Shown in pieces: positions 17,521-25,897 of a stretch of DNA of 64,000 bases. Source of the DNA: Opitutia bacterium (GTDB lineage: Bacteria > Verrucomicrobiota > Verrucomicrobiia > Opitutales > UBA953). Location of the stretch: the NCBI GenBank assembly GCA_947470855.1, contig CANIUQ010000003.1, positions 38,888 to 102,887 of the forward strand, in the 5' to 3' direction. The position numbers and the translations under genes were made by a program. How positions within the stretch are numbered: position 1 is the first letter of the stretch; every line of letters begins with the position of its first letter. The notes under the pieces were generated by a model that worked only from the letters and a program-made list of their open reading frames with translations, was not told the origin of the DNA and ran no database searches.

Positions 17521-18183
17521 TCACGAAAGCTCATTGAGTTTTTGCTCCACTTCGCGAGCAATGGTCTCGTCATTTTGCCCACGGTCAACTGGAGGAAGCG
17601 GAACAAATGTCACTTCAACTTTTGAAAAAGGAAGCGGTAAACCAAATCGATCCCAACTTTTAAGGTAAATGGCTCGGTGAAAACGAATACCCAAAATCAA
17701 AATAGGGCTTGCCGTCAATTTGGCTAAAGAAACTAGGCCTAATTTACAGACGCGTCTTGGACCTTTGGGGCCATCGGGAGTAATTCCAGCATGGTGACCT
17801 TGGCGCACGGCTTTGGTCAGAGCGATAAGTGCCTCTGTACCACGACGACTTGAAGAGCCTCGCACGGCGTGAATTCCCATCAACTTAAAAAAGGCAACTA
17901 GCCAACCTCCATCGCGACTCGCACTGATCAGCGCAGCAATCGGACGCCCGAAAAATCGGTTACACACAAGTGAAGCAAGAAAAAGTCGATCATGCCATAA
18001 GGCGATAATGTACGGACCTTCACGATCATCGACTTTGGGCACTGAACACTGAACACGTAAAGTTGCTAGCCAAAGACGCAAAAACAACGCAAAGGGAAAA
18101 ACCCAAATCCAATGATACCAAGGTACAACTTGGGGTGTATCGTGTATCTCTGGTGAATCTGGCGCCACAATGCGATTAATCAA
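17521..18183 (-). CDS. DUF374 lysophospholipid acyltransferase-like protein
   Basis: 220 residues. There is one N-terminal hydrophobic segment (WIWVFPFALFLRLWLATL), then the acyltransferase-type motif IALWHDRLFLA, a second block ISASRDGGWLVAFF and GITPDGPKGPRRVCKLG, which is the DUF374 signature. In Gram-negative bacteria this family is placed with the LPS acyltransferase-like proteins. A role in lipid A or phospholipid acylation fits the presence of lpxK and the LpxR-like gene but is inferred. It lies 23 bp after the NUDIX gene on the same strand. Confidence 0.88.
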   Translation of the reverse strand: MINRIVAPDSPEIHDTPQVVPWYHWIWVFPFALFLRLWLATLRVQCSVPKVDDREGPYIIALWHDRLFLASLVCNRFFGRPIAALISASRDGGWLVAFFKLMGIHAVRGSSSRRGTEALIALTKAVRQGHHAGITPDGPKGPRRVCKLGLVSLAKLTASPILILGIRFHRAIYLKSWDRFGLPLPFSKVEVTFVPLPPVDRGQNDETIAREVEQKLNELS

Positions 18184-18206
18184 TAATCTCGGATAAGTTC
18201 AAACAC

Positions 18207-18749
18207 TTATCCGAGGCCGAGAGCACGTCGAATGGCAGGGCGTTCGAGCAAAAAGAGCAACGGCGTCGCAAAAATTTCCGGTTGCGCCGACGACCATACC
18301 TCAAGTTCGCGCGGGGTTCGCCATAGAACCGAGTCTACCTCTGGTTTGTGAAGCCGACAGGTAAAATCACCCCGCAGAAGATAGACACGCACAAACTCAT
18401 TACCTAAGCGACGGTGTGCCGGAACATAATCAATCTCCAGCAATTGTTCATTCATGATCGTAATTCCCATCTCTTCCCGAAATTCACGCACAGCTGCCTT
18501 TAGGTATGTTTCGCCACTATCCAGATGCCCCGCACAAGAGGTGCTTATTAGACCAGGGCTTTTATCTTTGGCATAAGATCGCTTTTGCAAACAAAGTAGT
18601 CCATCGGACCGAAGCCAAAAAATATGTACAGCACGGTGCTTCAGTCCTTGTTGGTGTATCGCGTCGCGTGACAGGGAGCCGACCACGCAATCATGGTCGT
18701 CGACGATATCAAAAATTTCTTCCGGAGACTGGCCAATTTCGTCACGCAT
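18207..18749 (-). CDS. NUDIX hydrolase (YfcD/IDI-like)
   Basis: About 180 residues from ATG 18749. The full NUDIX box is present as GHLDSGETYLKAAVREFREEMG (Gx5Ex7RExxEExG). The N-terminal part FDIVDDHDCVVGSLSRDAIHQQGLKHRAVH resembles the YfcD and type I isopentenyl-diphosphate isomerase branch. The extra 75 residues in the track ORF come from the overlapping upstream gene frame and should be dropped. The start overlaps the stop of the YgjP-like gene as TAATG, so translation is coupled. Substrate unknown. Confidence 0.88.
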   Translation of the reverse strand: MRDEIGQSPEEIFDIVDDHDCVVGSLSRDAIHQQGLKHRAVHIFWLRSDGLLCLQKRSYAKDKSPGLISTSCAGHLDSGETYLKAAVREFREEMGITIMNEQLLEIDYVPAHRRLGNEFVRVYLLRGDFTCRLHKPEVDSVLWRTPRELEVWSSAQPEIFATPLLFLLERPAIRRALGLG

Positions 18750-19474
18750 TATCGTCCCAAATCCATAATCGTATTCCAGCGTTTGGAAAGCTCGCGATCG
18801 TGTTTCTTCCATTCTGGATCCCAATCGGCGAGTTGATTCCAAAAGCGATCGGAGTGATCCATGTGTCGTCGATGCGCTAACTCGTGAAGAATCACATGGT
18901 CGTGAATCAAAGGAGGTAATAAGATTAAACGCCAATTGAGCGATAAAGTCCCTTGATGAGAGCAAGAACCCCAACGACTAGTCTGATCGCGAACACTAAC
19001 GGAACCAACCGTAACACCGACTTTTTGTGATAAACGAGCCACAGCTAAGGGCAAACCGGTATCCGCCAAACGTCTGGCCACTCGAATTGCCGCAGATTCT
19101 CGATTATCATCGGGCAACCCAAAAGTAACAACATCCTCCTCCGTCGCGAGATGCAATCTGGCACGCACACTCGAGGTAATCGAGATGGCGACCAAACGAT
19201 CATCCAGCGTAGCCCAGGGAAATTTAGTGAGATGTTTAACAATCGACGGTTGGACTGGACGAGCCTTTGCCACCACCTTCTCCAACCAAGGTAAATGATT
19301 ATTTAAAAAGGCAATGGCTGCAGCACGGCTGGTATCTGCTGGATAAGATAATTCAACTCGCGGACCAGGTTTAACGGATAATCGCACCCGACGCGAACGC
19401 TCTGAAATCTTAGGCCAAACCGATAAAGGTTTTCCTGCGACATGCAAAACAATCGGTGAATCGGGCGATGACAT
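18749..19474 (-). CDS. YgjP/DUF45-like zinc metallopeptidase-related protein
   Basis: 241 residues. The zinc site HELAHRRHMDHSDRFW (HExxH with a later His) near the C-terminus, preceded by SRWGSCSHQGTLSLNWRLIL, is the YgjP-like/DUF45 signature. The N-terminus has RSRRVRLSVKPGPRVELSYP, also typical. These proteins are often near restriction or repair genes, but here it sits between mazG and a NUDIX gene. Both junctions are TAATG one-base overlaps. The protein substrate, if any, is unknown. Confidence 0.9.
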   Translation of the reverse strand: MSSPDSPIVLHVAGKPLSVWPKISERSRRVRLSVKPGPRVELSYPADTSRAAAIAFLNNHLPWLEKVVAKARPVQPSIVKHLTKFPWATLDDRLVAISITSSVRARLHLATEEDVVTFGLPDDNRESAAIRVARRLADTGLPLAVARLSQKVGVTVGSVSVRDQTSRWGSCSHQGTLSLNWRLILLPPLIHDHVILHELAHRRHMDHSDRFWNQLADWDPEWKKHDRELSKRWNTIMDLGR

Positions 19475-20133
19475 TAGGATGAGGCATTAAGCCCCTCAGC
19501 GTTTTCCTTAACCCGAGAGGTAAATCGTCGCAAAGCAGAATCGGGGTCAATCCCTGCATCACGACAAGCAGCCACGAGCCTAAAAAGTTTTTCCCCTGCT
19601 TTTTGCTCATCGAGATCCTTTGCTTCACGAGCAATCGACTCTTTGTTTACGACCGACCCCACGGTTAATTGCTTTTTCTGAATCTGCTTCCATAACTCAC
19701 GCGCAACCAAAAGGGCATCGAGTGACTTGGGAAGTTGTTTAAAAAGTGTGGGAGCTGCTGCCCCTTTTTCTCGGGCTTTGATTTGTTCCCATTGCTGAAC
19801 AACCGCATCCGCCGAACCTAATTTTTGTCCAGTACCAAAAACATGAGGGTGGCGACGAACCATTTTTTCGTTCACCTCTTCAGCCACATCATCAAAAGTA
19901 AAATGACCTGCTTCGGCTGCCATTTGCGCATGGAGAGCCACATGAAAAAGTAAATCGCCGAGCTCCTCGCGCAGATTTGCCATATCCTTGCGGTCAATCG
20001 CCTCTAGAACTTCGGCAACTTCTTCGACGAGGCAGTCACAAATCGATTGATGATTTTGCGCACGATCCCATGGACAGCCATCGGGGGCACGCAAACGGGC
20101 CGTAGTTTCAAGGAGCTTTTGGATACCTGACAT
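19474..20133 (-). CDS. mazG: Nucleoside triphosphate pyrophosphohydrolase MazG
   Basis: MazG hydrolyses (d)NTPs to monophosphates and is a house-cleaning enzyme. The conserved LRAPDGCPWDRAQNHQSI, EEVAEVLEAI and LREELGDLLFHVALHAQMA give the metal-binding EExxE and ExxD pattern, and MVRRHPHVFG is typical. I chose ATG 20133 (MSGIQKLLETTARLRA) because the track start at 20187 adds 18 residues with no family match. First gene of the coupled mazG-YgjP-NUDIX series, divergent from trpC. Pairing with NUDIX makes a nucleotide-sanitising cluster plausible. Confidence 0.94.
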   Translation of the reverse strand: MSGIQKLLETTARLRAPDGCPWDRAQNHQSICDCLVEEVAEVLEAIDRKDMANLREELGDLLFHVALHAQMAAEAGHFTFDDVAEEVNEKMVRRHPHVFGTGQKLGSADAVVQQWEQIKAREKGAAAPTLFKQLPKSLDALLVARELWKQIQKKQLTVGSVVNKESIAREAKDLDEQKAGEKLFRLVAACRDAGIDPDSALRRFTSRVKENAEGLNASS

Positions 20134-20207
20134 AGGCACGATGGAGTGGCTTATCGAACGAGAGTCAAAACGATTGCCAGAACTCAATAGCTTGTTTCCG
20201 TAGGGGG

Positions 20208-20999
20208 GTGGACAAGTTAACGGAAATCATGAATGCCAAACGTAAGGAAATAGCCCCTTACGCTCGTCTGGTTACAGAAGCCGAGCTCGCCGTCTTCGCC
20301 CAGCACACCCTGCCCCCAGGTTTTCGAGCCTCTTTAGTCAACCCCCATCGTCTCACGATTATTGCGGAGGTTAAACGAGCCTCTCCCAGTGTGGGAGATA
20401 TCGCCCAATCCATCAATGCGGTCGAACAGGCTCGCCTCTATGCGGATGCTGGTGCCGACTGTCTTTCCGTGTTAACGGAGTCCCGGTATTTCAAAGGTCA
20501 CCTGCAAGATTTAATTACCGTCGTCCAGGATCAAGCTCGTCGCTCCAAGCCCCTGCCCTGCATTCGCAAAGACTTCATGGTACACCCGTACCAAGTCTTT
20601 GAGGCTGCTCAAGCGGGAGCTCGCTGTATTCTCATCATCGTGCGCGGATTAACGGATGACGAAATTCGCCCGCTGCACCACGCTGCGCAAATTGCTGGGT
20701 TGGATGTTTTATTCGAAGTTCACGATGAAGCTGAATTGGAACGTGCATTGAAGCATAACCCTACGATGGTTGGAGTAAATAACCGCAATCTTTCGACTTT
20801 CCAAATCGATCTTTCTTTCGCCGAACGCGTGCTTCCGCAAATGCCTTCCCACATTTTAAAAGTAGCAGAAAGTGGTATTAAGACCGTGGACGATGCTCGA
20901 CGCATGCGTCAAGCAGGAGCTCAAGCCTTGCTCGTCGGGGAATCGCTTATGCGATCCCCAAATCCTCAAGCACTTTTATCTGCTTTTCGAGAAGTATGA
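20208..20999 (+). CDS. trpC: Indole-3-glycerol phosphate synthase
   Basis: Tryptophan pathway enzyme with a TIM barrel. The catalytic and binding motifs IIAEVKRASPSVGDI, CIRKDFMVHPYQV, VGVNNRNLSTF and VAESGIKT are all present, and the length is normal (263 residues). The start is GTG 20208, preceded closely by AGGGGG. No other trp gene is nearby, so the pathway is scattered. The stop overlaps the rsmA start (ATGA). Confidence 0.96.
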   Translation: MDKLTEIMNAKRKEIAPYARLVTEAELAVFAQHTLPPGFRASLVNPHRLTIIAEVKRASPSVGDIAQSINAVEQARLYADAGADCLSVLTESRYFKGHLQDLITVVQDQARRSKPLPCIRKDFMVHPYQVFEAAQAGARCILIIVRGLTDDEIRPLHHAAQIAGLDVLFEVHDEAELERALKHNPTMVGVNNRNLSTFQIDLSFAERVLPQMPSHILKVAESGIKTVDDARRMRQAGAQALLVGESLMRSPNPQALLSAFREV

Positions 21000-21829
21000 A
21001 CGACGGCCCCTTGTCGCTCTCGGAGACTCGCGAGTTGCTCGCACGTCTTTCGCACATGCCCAAAAAATGGTTAGGGCAAAACTTTTTAGTCGATGGCAAT
21101 ATCGTTCGTAAATCTCTCGAGTTAGGTGAAGTAAAACCGGGAGACGTTGTGGTCGAAATTGGTCCGGGGTTAGGAACACTGAGTCGCACACTTTTGGGAG
21201 CAGGGGCTGATTTACATGCCGTTGAAGCCGACTCCACCATGGTCTATCATTTGCAAAGTTCACTCCAGTCACGTTGGCCTCAAAGCTTTCATTTAATGGA
21301 GGGTGACGCTGTTGAACACCCCTTAGCCGATTTAGTAAATCCCCCCGAAGGAACCTTTAAGGTTATCGCCAATTTACCTTACGCCATCTCCACTCCTTGG
21401 ATTGAAGCCATTTGTCAGGGGCCACTTCCATCGGTGATGGTTTTGATGTTACAACGAGAAGCTGCCGAGAGGTTAACCGCTGAAGTAGGAACCAAGCATT
21501 GGTCAGCTGTTACCGCACAAGTGCAACTGGCGTTCGAAAAAGTAAAAGTTCACCCCGTACCTGCTCAATCATTCAATCCTCCTCCACGGGTTGATTCCTG
21601 TCTTTTGGTTTTGAAAAAACGACCCGATGCACAGCGACTCAGTCAACGTGCTCGAGAAGTTGCTCGAGGGCTTTTCACCCAACGCAGAAAGCAAGTTGGG
21701 TCGTCAGCAAAAAAGTTGTTTCTGGGTGCATCCGATGTCACAGATTGGCTAAATAACCTGCCAAACTATGGTTTAACGACACAAGCTCGCCCCGAGGACA
21801 TTCCTGCCGAAGCCTGGCTTAACCTTTAA
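20996..21829 (+). CDS. rsmA: 16S rRNA dimethyladenosine transferase RsmA/KsgA
   Basis: Dimethylates two adjacent adenines in the 3'-terminal helix of 16S rRNA during 30S assembly. It shows PKKWLGQNFLVDGNIV, the SAM site VVVEIGPGLGTLSRTLL, the catalytic NLPYAIST and the C-terminal FNPPPRVDSCLL. The first ~20 residues (NDGPLSLSETRELLARL) are a common extension. Translation is probably coupled to trpC. About 280 residues, normal. Confidence 0.96.
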   Translation: MNDGPLSLSETRELLARLSHMPKKWLGQNFLVDGNIVRKSLELGEVKPGDVVVEIGPGLGTLSRTLLGAGADLHAVEADSTMVYHLQSSLQSRWPQSFHLMEGDAVEHPLADLVNPPEGTFKVIANLPYAISTPWIEAICQGPLPSVMVLMLQREAAERLTAEVGTKHWSAVTAQVQLAFEKVKVHPVPAQSFNPPPRVDSCLLVLKKRPDAQRLSQRAREVARGLFTQRRKQVGSSAKKLFLGASDVTDWLNNLPNYGLTTQARPEDIPAEAWLNL

Positions 21830-21876
21830 ATCCACGTTGGATTGCCTTTCGGCAAATCTCTGCTCTTTGTCTGCCT

Positions 21877-23256
21877 ATGTCTGTTAAAGTAGGATTAGTT
21901 TCCCTCGGTTGTGCTAAAAATCTCATCGATTCTGAGATCATGATTGGCCATCTCGCCAAGGCGGGGATGTCCATGACCAGTAATGCTGCGGAGGCCGACG
22001 TCGTCATTGTTAATACCTGCTCATTTATCGATGCCTCTAAGCATGAAGCGCTAGAAGCCATTTACGAAATGAGTGATGGCAAAGCGAAGGCACGAAAGAA
22101 AAACCAAAAACTTATCGTCGCGGGATGCATGTCGCAAAGGTATCAAGGAGCCCTTCCCGTGGTCGAAGGAGTCAAGGGTCGAGTCGAGCTACCCAAAGTT
22201 GATGCCTTTATTGGTTTAGACCAGGTAACCAACATTGTTCCCGTTATCGAAAAAGTGATGGGCGGTTCCGCTGGTCGTACCGAGTTTGTCGCCAAAACGA
22301 CAACGTTTATTCCTGATTACGATACACCACGTTTTCGTTTAACCCCAAAACATTCCGCCTACATCAAAATTGCTGAAGGTTGTAATCACCCTTGTACCTT
22401 TTGCATCATCCCTCGCATTCGCGGTCGCCACCGTAGTCGTACCATTGACTCTGTGGTCAAAGAAGCTCAGCAACTGGTTAAAGAAGGGGTTAAAGAAATT
22501 AACCTCATTTCTCAGGATACTACCTATTTCGGCATGGATCGCTGGACCGATGAACGTCCTAATCCTCGCAGTAAAGTCGACTCATCTAAAGGCGAATCGT
22601 TGGCCTCCCTCTTACGTGAGTTAGATAAAATCGAAGGCGATTTCTGGATACGTTTACTTTATACACACCCAGCACACTGGAGCGATGAGTTGATTGAAAC
22701 CATTGCACAATCACGTCACATCGCTCGCTATGTTGATATACCTCTGCAGCATATTTCGAATAAGATGCTGACGGCGATGCAGCGTGAAACCAGTGGTGAC
22801 TATATTCGCGACCTGATTACCCGCATGCGTCGTGGCGTTCCCGATATGGTGATTCGAACGACTTTCATCGTCGGTTTCCCGGGGGAAACCGAGGAAGACT
22901 TTAATGAACTCTTGAACTTCTTAGAAAATACCCGCTTCGATCGAGTTGGTATTTTCAAGTATTCCAAAGAGGAAGGCACTAAGGCAGCCAAGATGGAAGG
23001 TCATCTTTCTGATGAAGTTAAAACCGATCGTCACGCACGGGCGATGCTTTTACTGCAACGTCTGTCTAAAGAACGTGGCAAGCGTTTCATCGGTCGTAAG
23101 CTACGCGTGCTCATTGAAAACCCTGGAGTGGGACGAAGCGAAGGTGACGCCATGGATATCGACGGCGTGGTTAAAGTGCCTACCCAATATCCTGTAGGAC
23201 AATTTGCCGATGTTGTCATTACAGGCGCGGAAGAGTACGACTTACTTGCCAAATAA
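21877..23256 (+). CDS. rimO: Ribosomal protein S12 methylthiotransferase RimO
   Basis: Radical-SAM enzyme that methylthiolates an Asp of ribosomal protein S12. Two [4Fe-4S] clusters are expected: the N-terminal cysteines in SLGCAKNLIDSE, VNTCSFIDAS and AGCMSQRYQG, and the radical-SAM triad in GCNHPCTFCIIP. IRTTFIVGFPGETEEDF is typical, and a TRAM RNA-binding domain forms the C-terminus (LRVLIENPG...). RimO is favoured over MiaB by the GLVSLGCAKNLIDSE start and the IPRIRGRHRSR block. It lies 47 bp after rsmA in the same direction and converges on the SNF2 gene with eight bases between stops. Confidence 0.95.
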   Translation: MSVKVGLVSLGCAKNLIDSEIMIGHLAKAGMSMTSNAAEADVVIVNTCSFIDASKHEALEAIYEMSDGKAKARKKNQKLIVAGCMSQRYQGALPVVEGVKGRVELPKVDAFIGLDQVTNIVPVIEKVMGGSAGRTEFVAKTTTFIPDYDTPRFRLTPKHSAYIKIAEGCNHPCTFCIIPRIRGRHRSRTIDSVVKEAQQLVKEGVKEINLISQDTTYFGMDRWTDERPNPRSKVDSSKGESLASLLRELDKIEGDFWIRLLYTHPAHWSDELIETIAQSRHIARYVDIPLQHISNKMLTAMQRETSGDYIRDLITRMRRGVPDMVIRTTFIVGFPGETEEDFNELLNFLENTRFDRVGIFKYSKEEGTKAAKMEGHLSDEVKTDRHARAMLLLQRLSKERGKRFIGRKLRVLIENPGVGRSEGDAMDIDGVVKVPTQYPVGQFADVVITGAEEYDLLAK

Positions 23257-23264
23257 ACGGAGAC

Positions 23265-25769
23265 TCACTCGCGTTCTGGCGTAAAGTCAGCTGGCTCCGA
23301 TAAAGCAGCAGAGTCACTCAGTCTAATTAATGAATCCAAGGAACTGAAGTGACGTGTCCAGTCGGTCATATCAGGAATATCGCCGACCACCGTCGAAAAC
23401 AGCTCACGTTTCTCTTGTTTTAAATCTTCAATACGCTCCTCCACGGTTCCGGGAGCAATCATACGATAAATTAAGACAGGGTTTTTTTGTCCAATACGAT
23501 GCACCCGATCCACCGCTTGTGCTTCAACGGCGGGATTCCACCACGGATCCATCAAGAAAACATATTCGGCTGTATTGAGGGTAATACCCGTGCCACCAGC
23601 CTTTAATGAAGCGAGAAACACCGCTGGGCCTTTTGTTTCCTTGAATTGCTCGACAGGGGTTGAGCGATCTTTGGTTTCCCCCGTTAATTCAAAGATGGGA
23701 AGATTGGGTAAATCTTTGTGGATGGCCGACTTCACCCGATCGAGTAGTGAAACAAACTGGGAAAAAATAACGGCTTTGGAATCGTTCGCTGCTATCTCAG
23801 AAAGTTTGGAAACCAGAAGAGTCACTTTTCCTGAATGAAGACTCGGGGAGTGTTCGTTTTCAGGAAGCAGACCAGGGTCACAACAAACTTGTCGAAGACG
23901 CATTAAAAGCGTGAGAACCGAAGCTGCATCGCGCGACAGTAATGAAGCGAGTTCCCCGGAAAGCCCACTCCCCTGCGACAAATGCTGATAAAGAGCTCGT
24001 TGCTCGACCGTCAAAGGACACGGCAAGACGACCTCCATCTTAGGCGGAATATCGGAAGCCACATGTCGCTTTAATCGTCTTAAAATAAACGGCGAAACTT
24101 GACGGCGCACTTTCACTAAAGCGGTGGCCGAATCGCGCAGCATGATGCGCTCGAAGTGTGCACGTTTACCCAAGAGACCTGGCATCAAAAAACGAAAAAT
24201 CGTCCATAAATCCGTCGGTCGATTCTCTAAGGGTGTCCCCGTGATGGCGAGACGGTGCTGTGCTTGAACACTTAAGCATGTTTGAGTCGTTTTAGCCTCA
24301 GGATTTTTAATCGCTTGGGCTTCATCTAAAACAATGTAGCCGAATTTTGTTTTACCGAGAAGGTCGGCATGACGGCGAAGTTGCGTGTAACTTGAAATCC
24401 ACAACTTGGGCTCAGGGTTTTTTGTAAAATCGTTCTCCGCCGTCAAAACGGAAGCCTGCAACTCAGGGTGAAAACGTTTTATTTCCCCAAGCCACACGGG
24501 AATGACACTGGCAGGACATACAATGATGGATCGCTCTTCCAGCGGACGTGAAGCTAAGAGTGCCAAAACTTGTACAGTTTTTCCTAACCCCATTTCATCG
24601 GCCAATAGGGGGTGTGAACCTAAATCACAGAGACGCGCCAACCATGCGACACCTTTAGCCTGATAGGGTCGAAGATGTGCAGGCAGACCCTCTGGAGGTG
24701 GAGGCTCTTGCAGTAGGCTATCTTTCCAAGCTTTTAACTCATCATTGAGTTTAAGTGAGCCTACGGCGGCGTGATCAAAGAGCGAAAGTAACAAGTAGCG
24801 AGGAATCTCACCCTCCTTCGCTTTCCAATCCTCCGAAAAATCGGCTACCGCCGCGTTGTAGGCCACGACTCCCTTACCGGGAAGAATCACCGGACGTCCA
24901 CCCGCCTTTAATAACAGTTTTTGTTCATGCTCCTGCAGAGGATGTGAACCGGCACGCAGATTCCAATTAAGGCGAAACGATTTCTTATCCTCGGTTGATT
25001 CAACCTGAGCCTCTACAGCCACTTGCAATTGTTCATTTTTAAAAATAGTAAGAACCTCTTCACCAGATAGACGAAAACGCTTACGCCATTCATTAAGATC
25101 TTCGCGAACAAACCGTTCGATTTTACCGATGTTATCCATCGTCCACGTGCCTGATGATTTCGTGTAAACAAATCCCGCTCGATGAGCAGCGGTGTTAAAG
25201 CGAAACAACATTTGACGTTGTTCATCGGACAGTTCCTCACTGGGAATTGATCCAGGCCCGAAACAATTATACGAATGCCCACCGCGACCAGCCCACGAGG
25301 CTGAGCAAGTCAAACCATCGGAAGTTAGTTCAAAGGCGACCTGTAGTTTTAAACTTGAGCGCGAACCTGAATCTTTTTTCCCTGGCTCAATCGCTACCGT
25401 CGGCTCAGGAGCGACAGCTGAATCATCAATCGCTTTGATTTCATCAGCGAGCAATTCTTCAATCTCGTAAATCGCTGCGATGGCAAAGGGTGCACCATTT
25501 TCCTCCTCAGGCAAAGAGGTACGCCATTCGATTTTTCCGTTCTTGAGTTCAATGACTGCCCGAACTGTCTGACTTTCTGTCTTCGTCACAACTTCTCCAG
25601 TTTGTACCTTCAATTCAACGGAGCGGACAAGCCCGTCGGTGTAAAGTCCGCGACCCTTGGTGAGGTCTTTGGGCCTAAAAAGACTCTCCCATTCCGCTGG
25701 AAGTGCCTCAAACCAGTATTCGAGGGCTTCAGTGGAGTAGGAACGATTAGCCGGCCTTGGGGTGGACAT
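23265..25769 (-). CDS. SNF2-family DNA helicase/ATPase
   Basis: 834 residues. The C-terminal ~470 residues are a full SNF2 motor: motif I ADEMGLGKTVQVL, Ia SIIVCPASVIPVW, II VLDEAQAIKN, III AITGTPLENR, then helicase C with VIFSQFVSLLDRV, FLASLKAGGTGITLN and the VI block AVDRVHRIGQ. Bacterial SNF2 proteins of this layout usually begin with a SWIM zinc finger. Here the equivalent N-terminal part (KGRGLYTDGLVRSVEL to EENGAPFAIAAIYEIEELL) has the surrounding pattern but no zinc-binding Cys or His. The middle part is the usual poorly conserved bacterial SNF2-associated region. Role probably in chromatin-like protein or polymerase remodelling; target unknown. It diverges from sucA with 128 bp between. 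Confidence 0.93.
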   Translation of the reverse strand: MSTPRPANRSYSTEALEYWFEALPAEWESLFRPKDLTKGRGLYTDGLVRSVELKVQTGEVVTKTESQTVRAVIELKNGKIEWRTSLPEEENGAPFAIAAIYEIEELLADEIKAIDDSAVAPEPTVAIEPGKKDSGSRSSLKLQVAFELTSDGLTCSASWAGRGGHSYNCFGPGSIPSEELSDEQRQMLFRFNTAAHRAGFVYTKSSGTWTMDNIGKIERFVREDLNEWRKRFRLSGEEVLTIFKNEQLQVAVEAQVESTEDKKSFRLNWNLRAGSHPLQEHEQKLLLKAGGRPVILPGKGVVAYNAAVADFSEDWKAKEGEIPRYLLLSLFDHAAVGSLKLNDELKAWKDSLLQEPPPPEGLPAHLRPYQAKGVAWLARLCDLGSHPLLADEMGLGKTVQVLALLASRPLEERSIIVCPASVIPVWLGEIKRFHPELQASVLTAENDFTKNPEPKLWISSYTQLRRHADLLGKTKFGYIVLDEAQAIKNPEAKTTQTCLSVQAQHRLAITGTPLENRPTDLWTIFRFLMPGLLGKRAHFERIMLRDSATALVKVRRQVSPFILRRLKRHVASDIPPKMEVVLPCPLTVEQRALYQHLSQGSGLSGELASLLSRDAASVLTLLMRLRQVCCDPGLLPENEHSPSLHSGKVTLLVSKLSEIAANDSKAVIFSQFVSLLDRVKSAIHKDLPNLPIFELTGETKDRSTPVEQFKETKGPAVFLASLKAGGTGITLNTAEYVFLMDPWWNPAVEAQAVDRVHRIGQKNPVLIYRMIAPGTVEERIEDLKQEKRELFSTVVGDIPDMTDWTRHFSSLDSLIRLSDSAALSEPADFTPERE

Positions 25770-25847
25770 CGACGGGTCGTTGATTAAAGTTCATCATTTT
25801 AGCCAGTTCAACCCTCAAAGTCTGATAATTATTCATAGGGTCTGGAC

Positions 25848-25875
25848 TTGTTTAACTGACCATTTTCTCTTTAAT
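25848..25875 (+). promoter_or_regulatory. Candidate sigma70-type promoter for sucA
   Basis: TTGTTT (25848-25853) and TTTAAT (25870-25875) are 16 bp apart, about 25 bp before the sucA ATG. The -10 fits well, the -35 only partly. No transcription data; low confidence. Confidence 0.3.
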
Positions 25876-25897
25876 CTTAAGAACTTTTTAATCAAAA

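Noticed and set aside
18750-18974. N-terminal 75 residues of the NUDIX ORF
   Set aside because: This part is the antisense-free overlap with the YgjP-like gene in another frame and is unlike NUDIX proteins; the TAATG junction supports ATG 18749.
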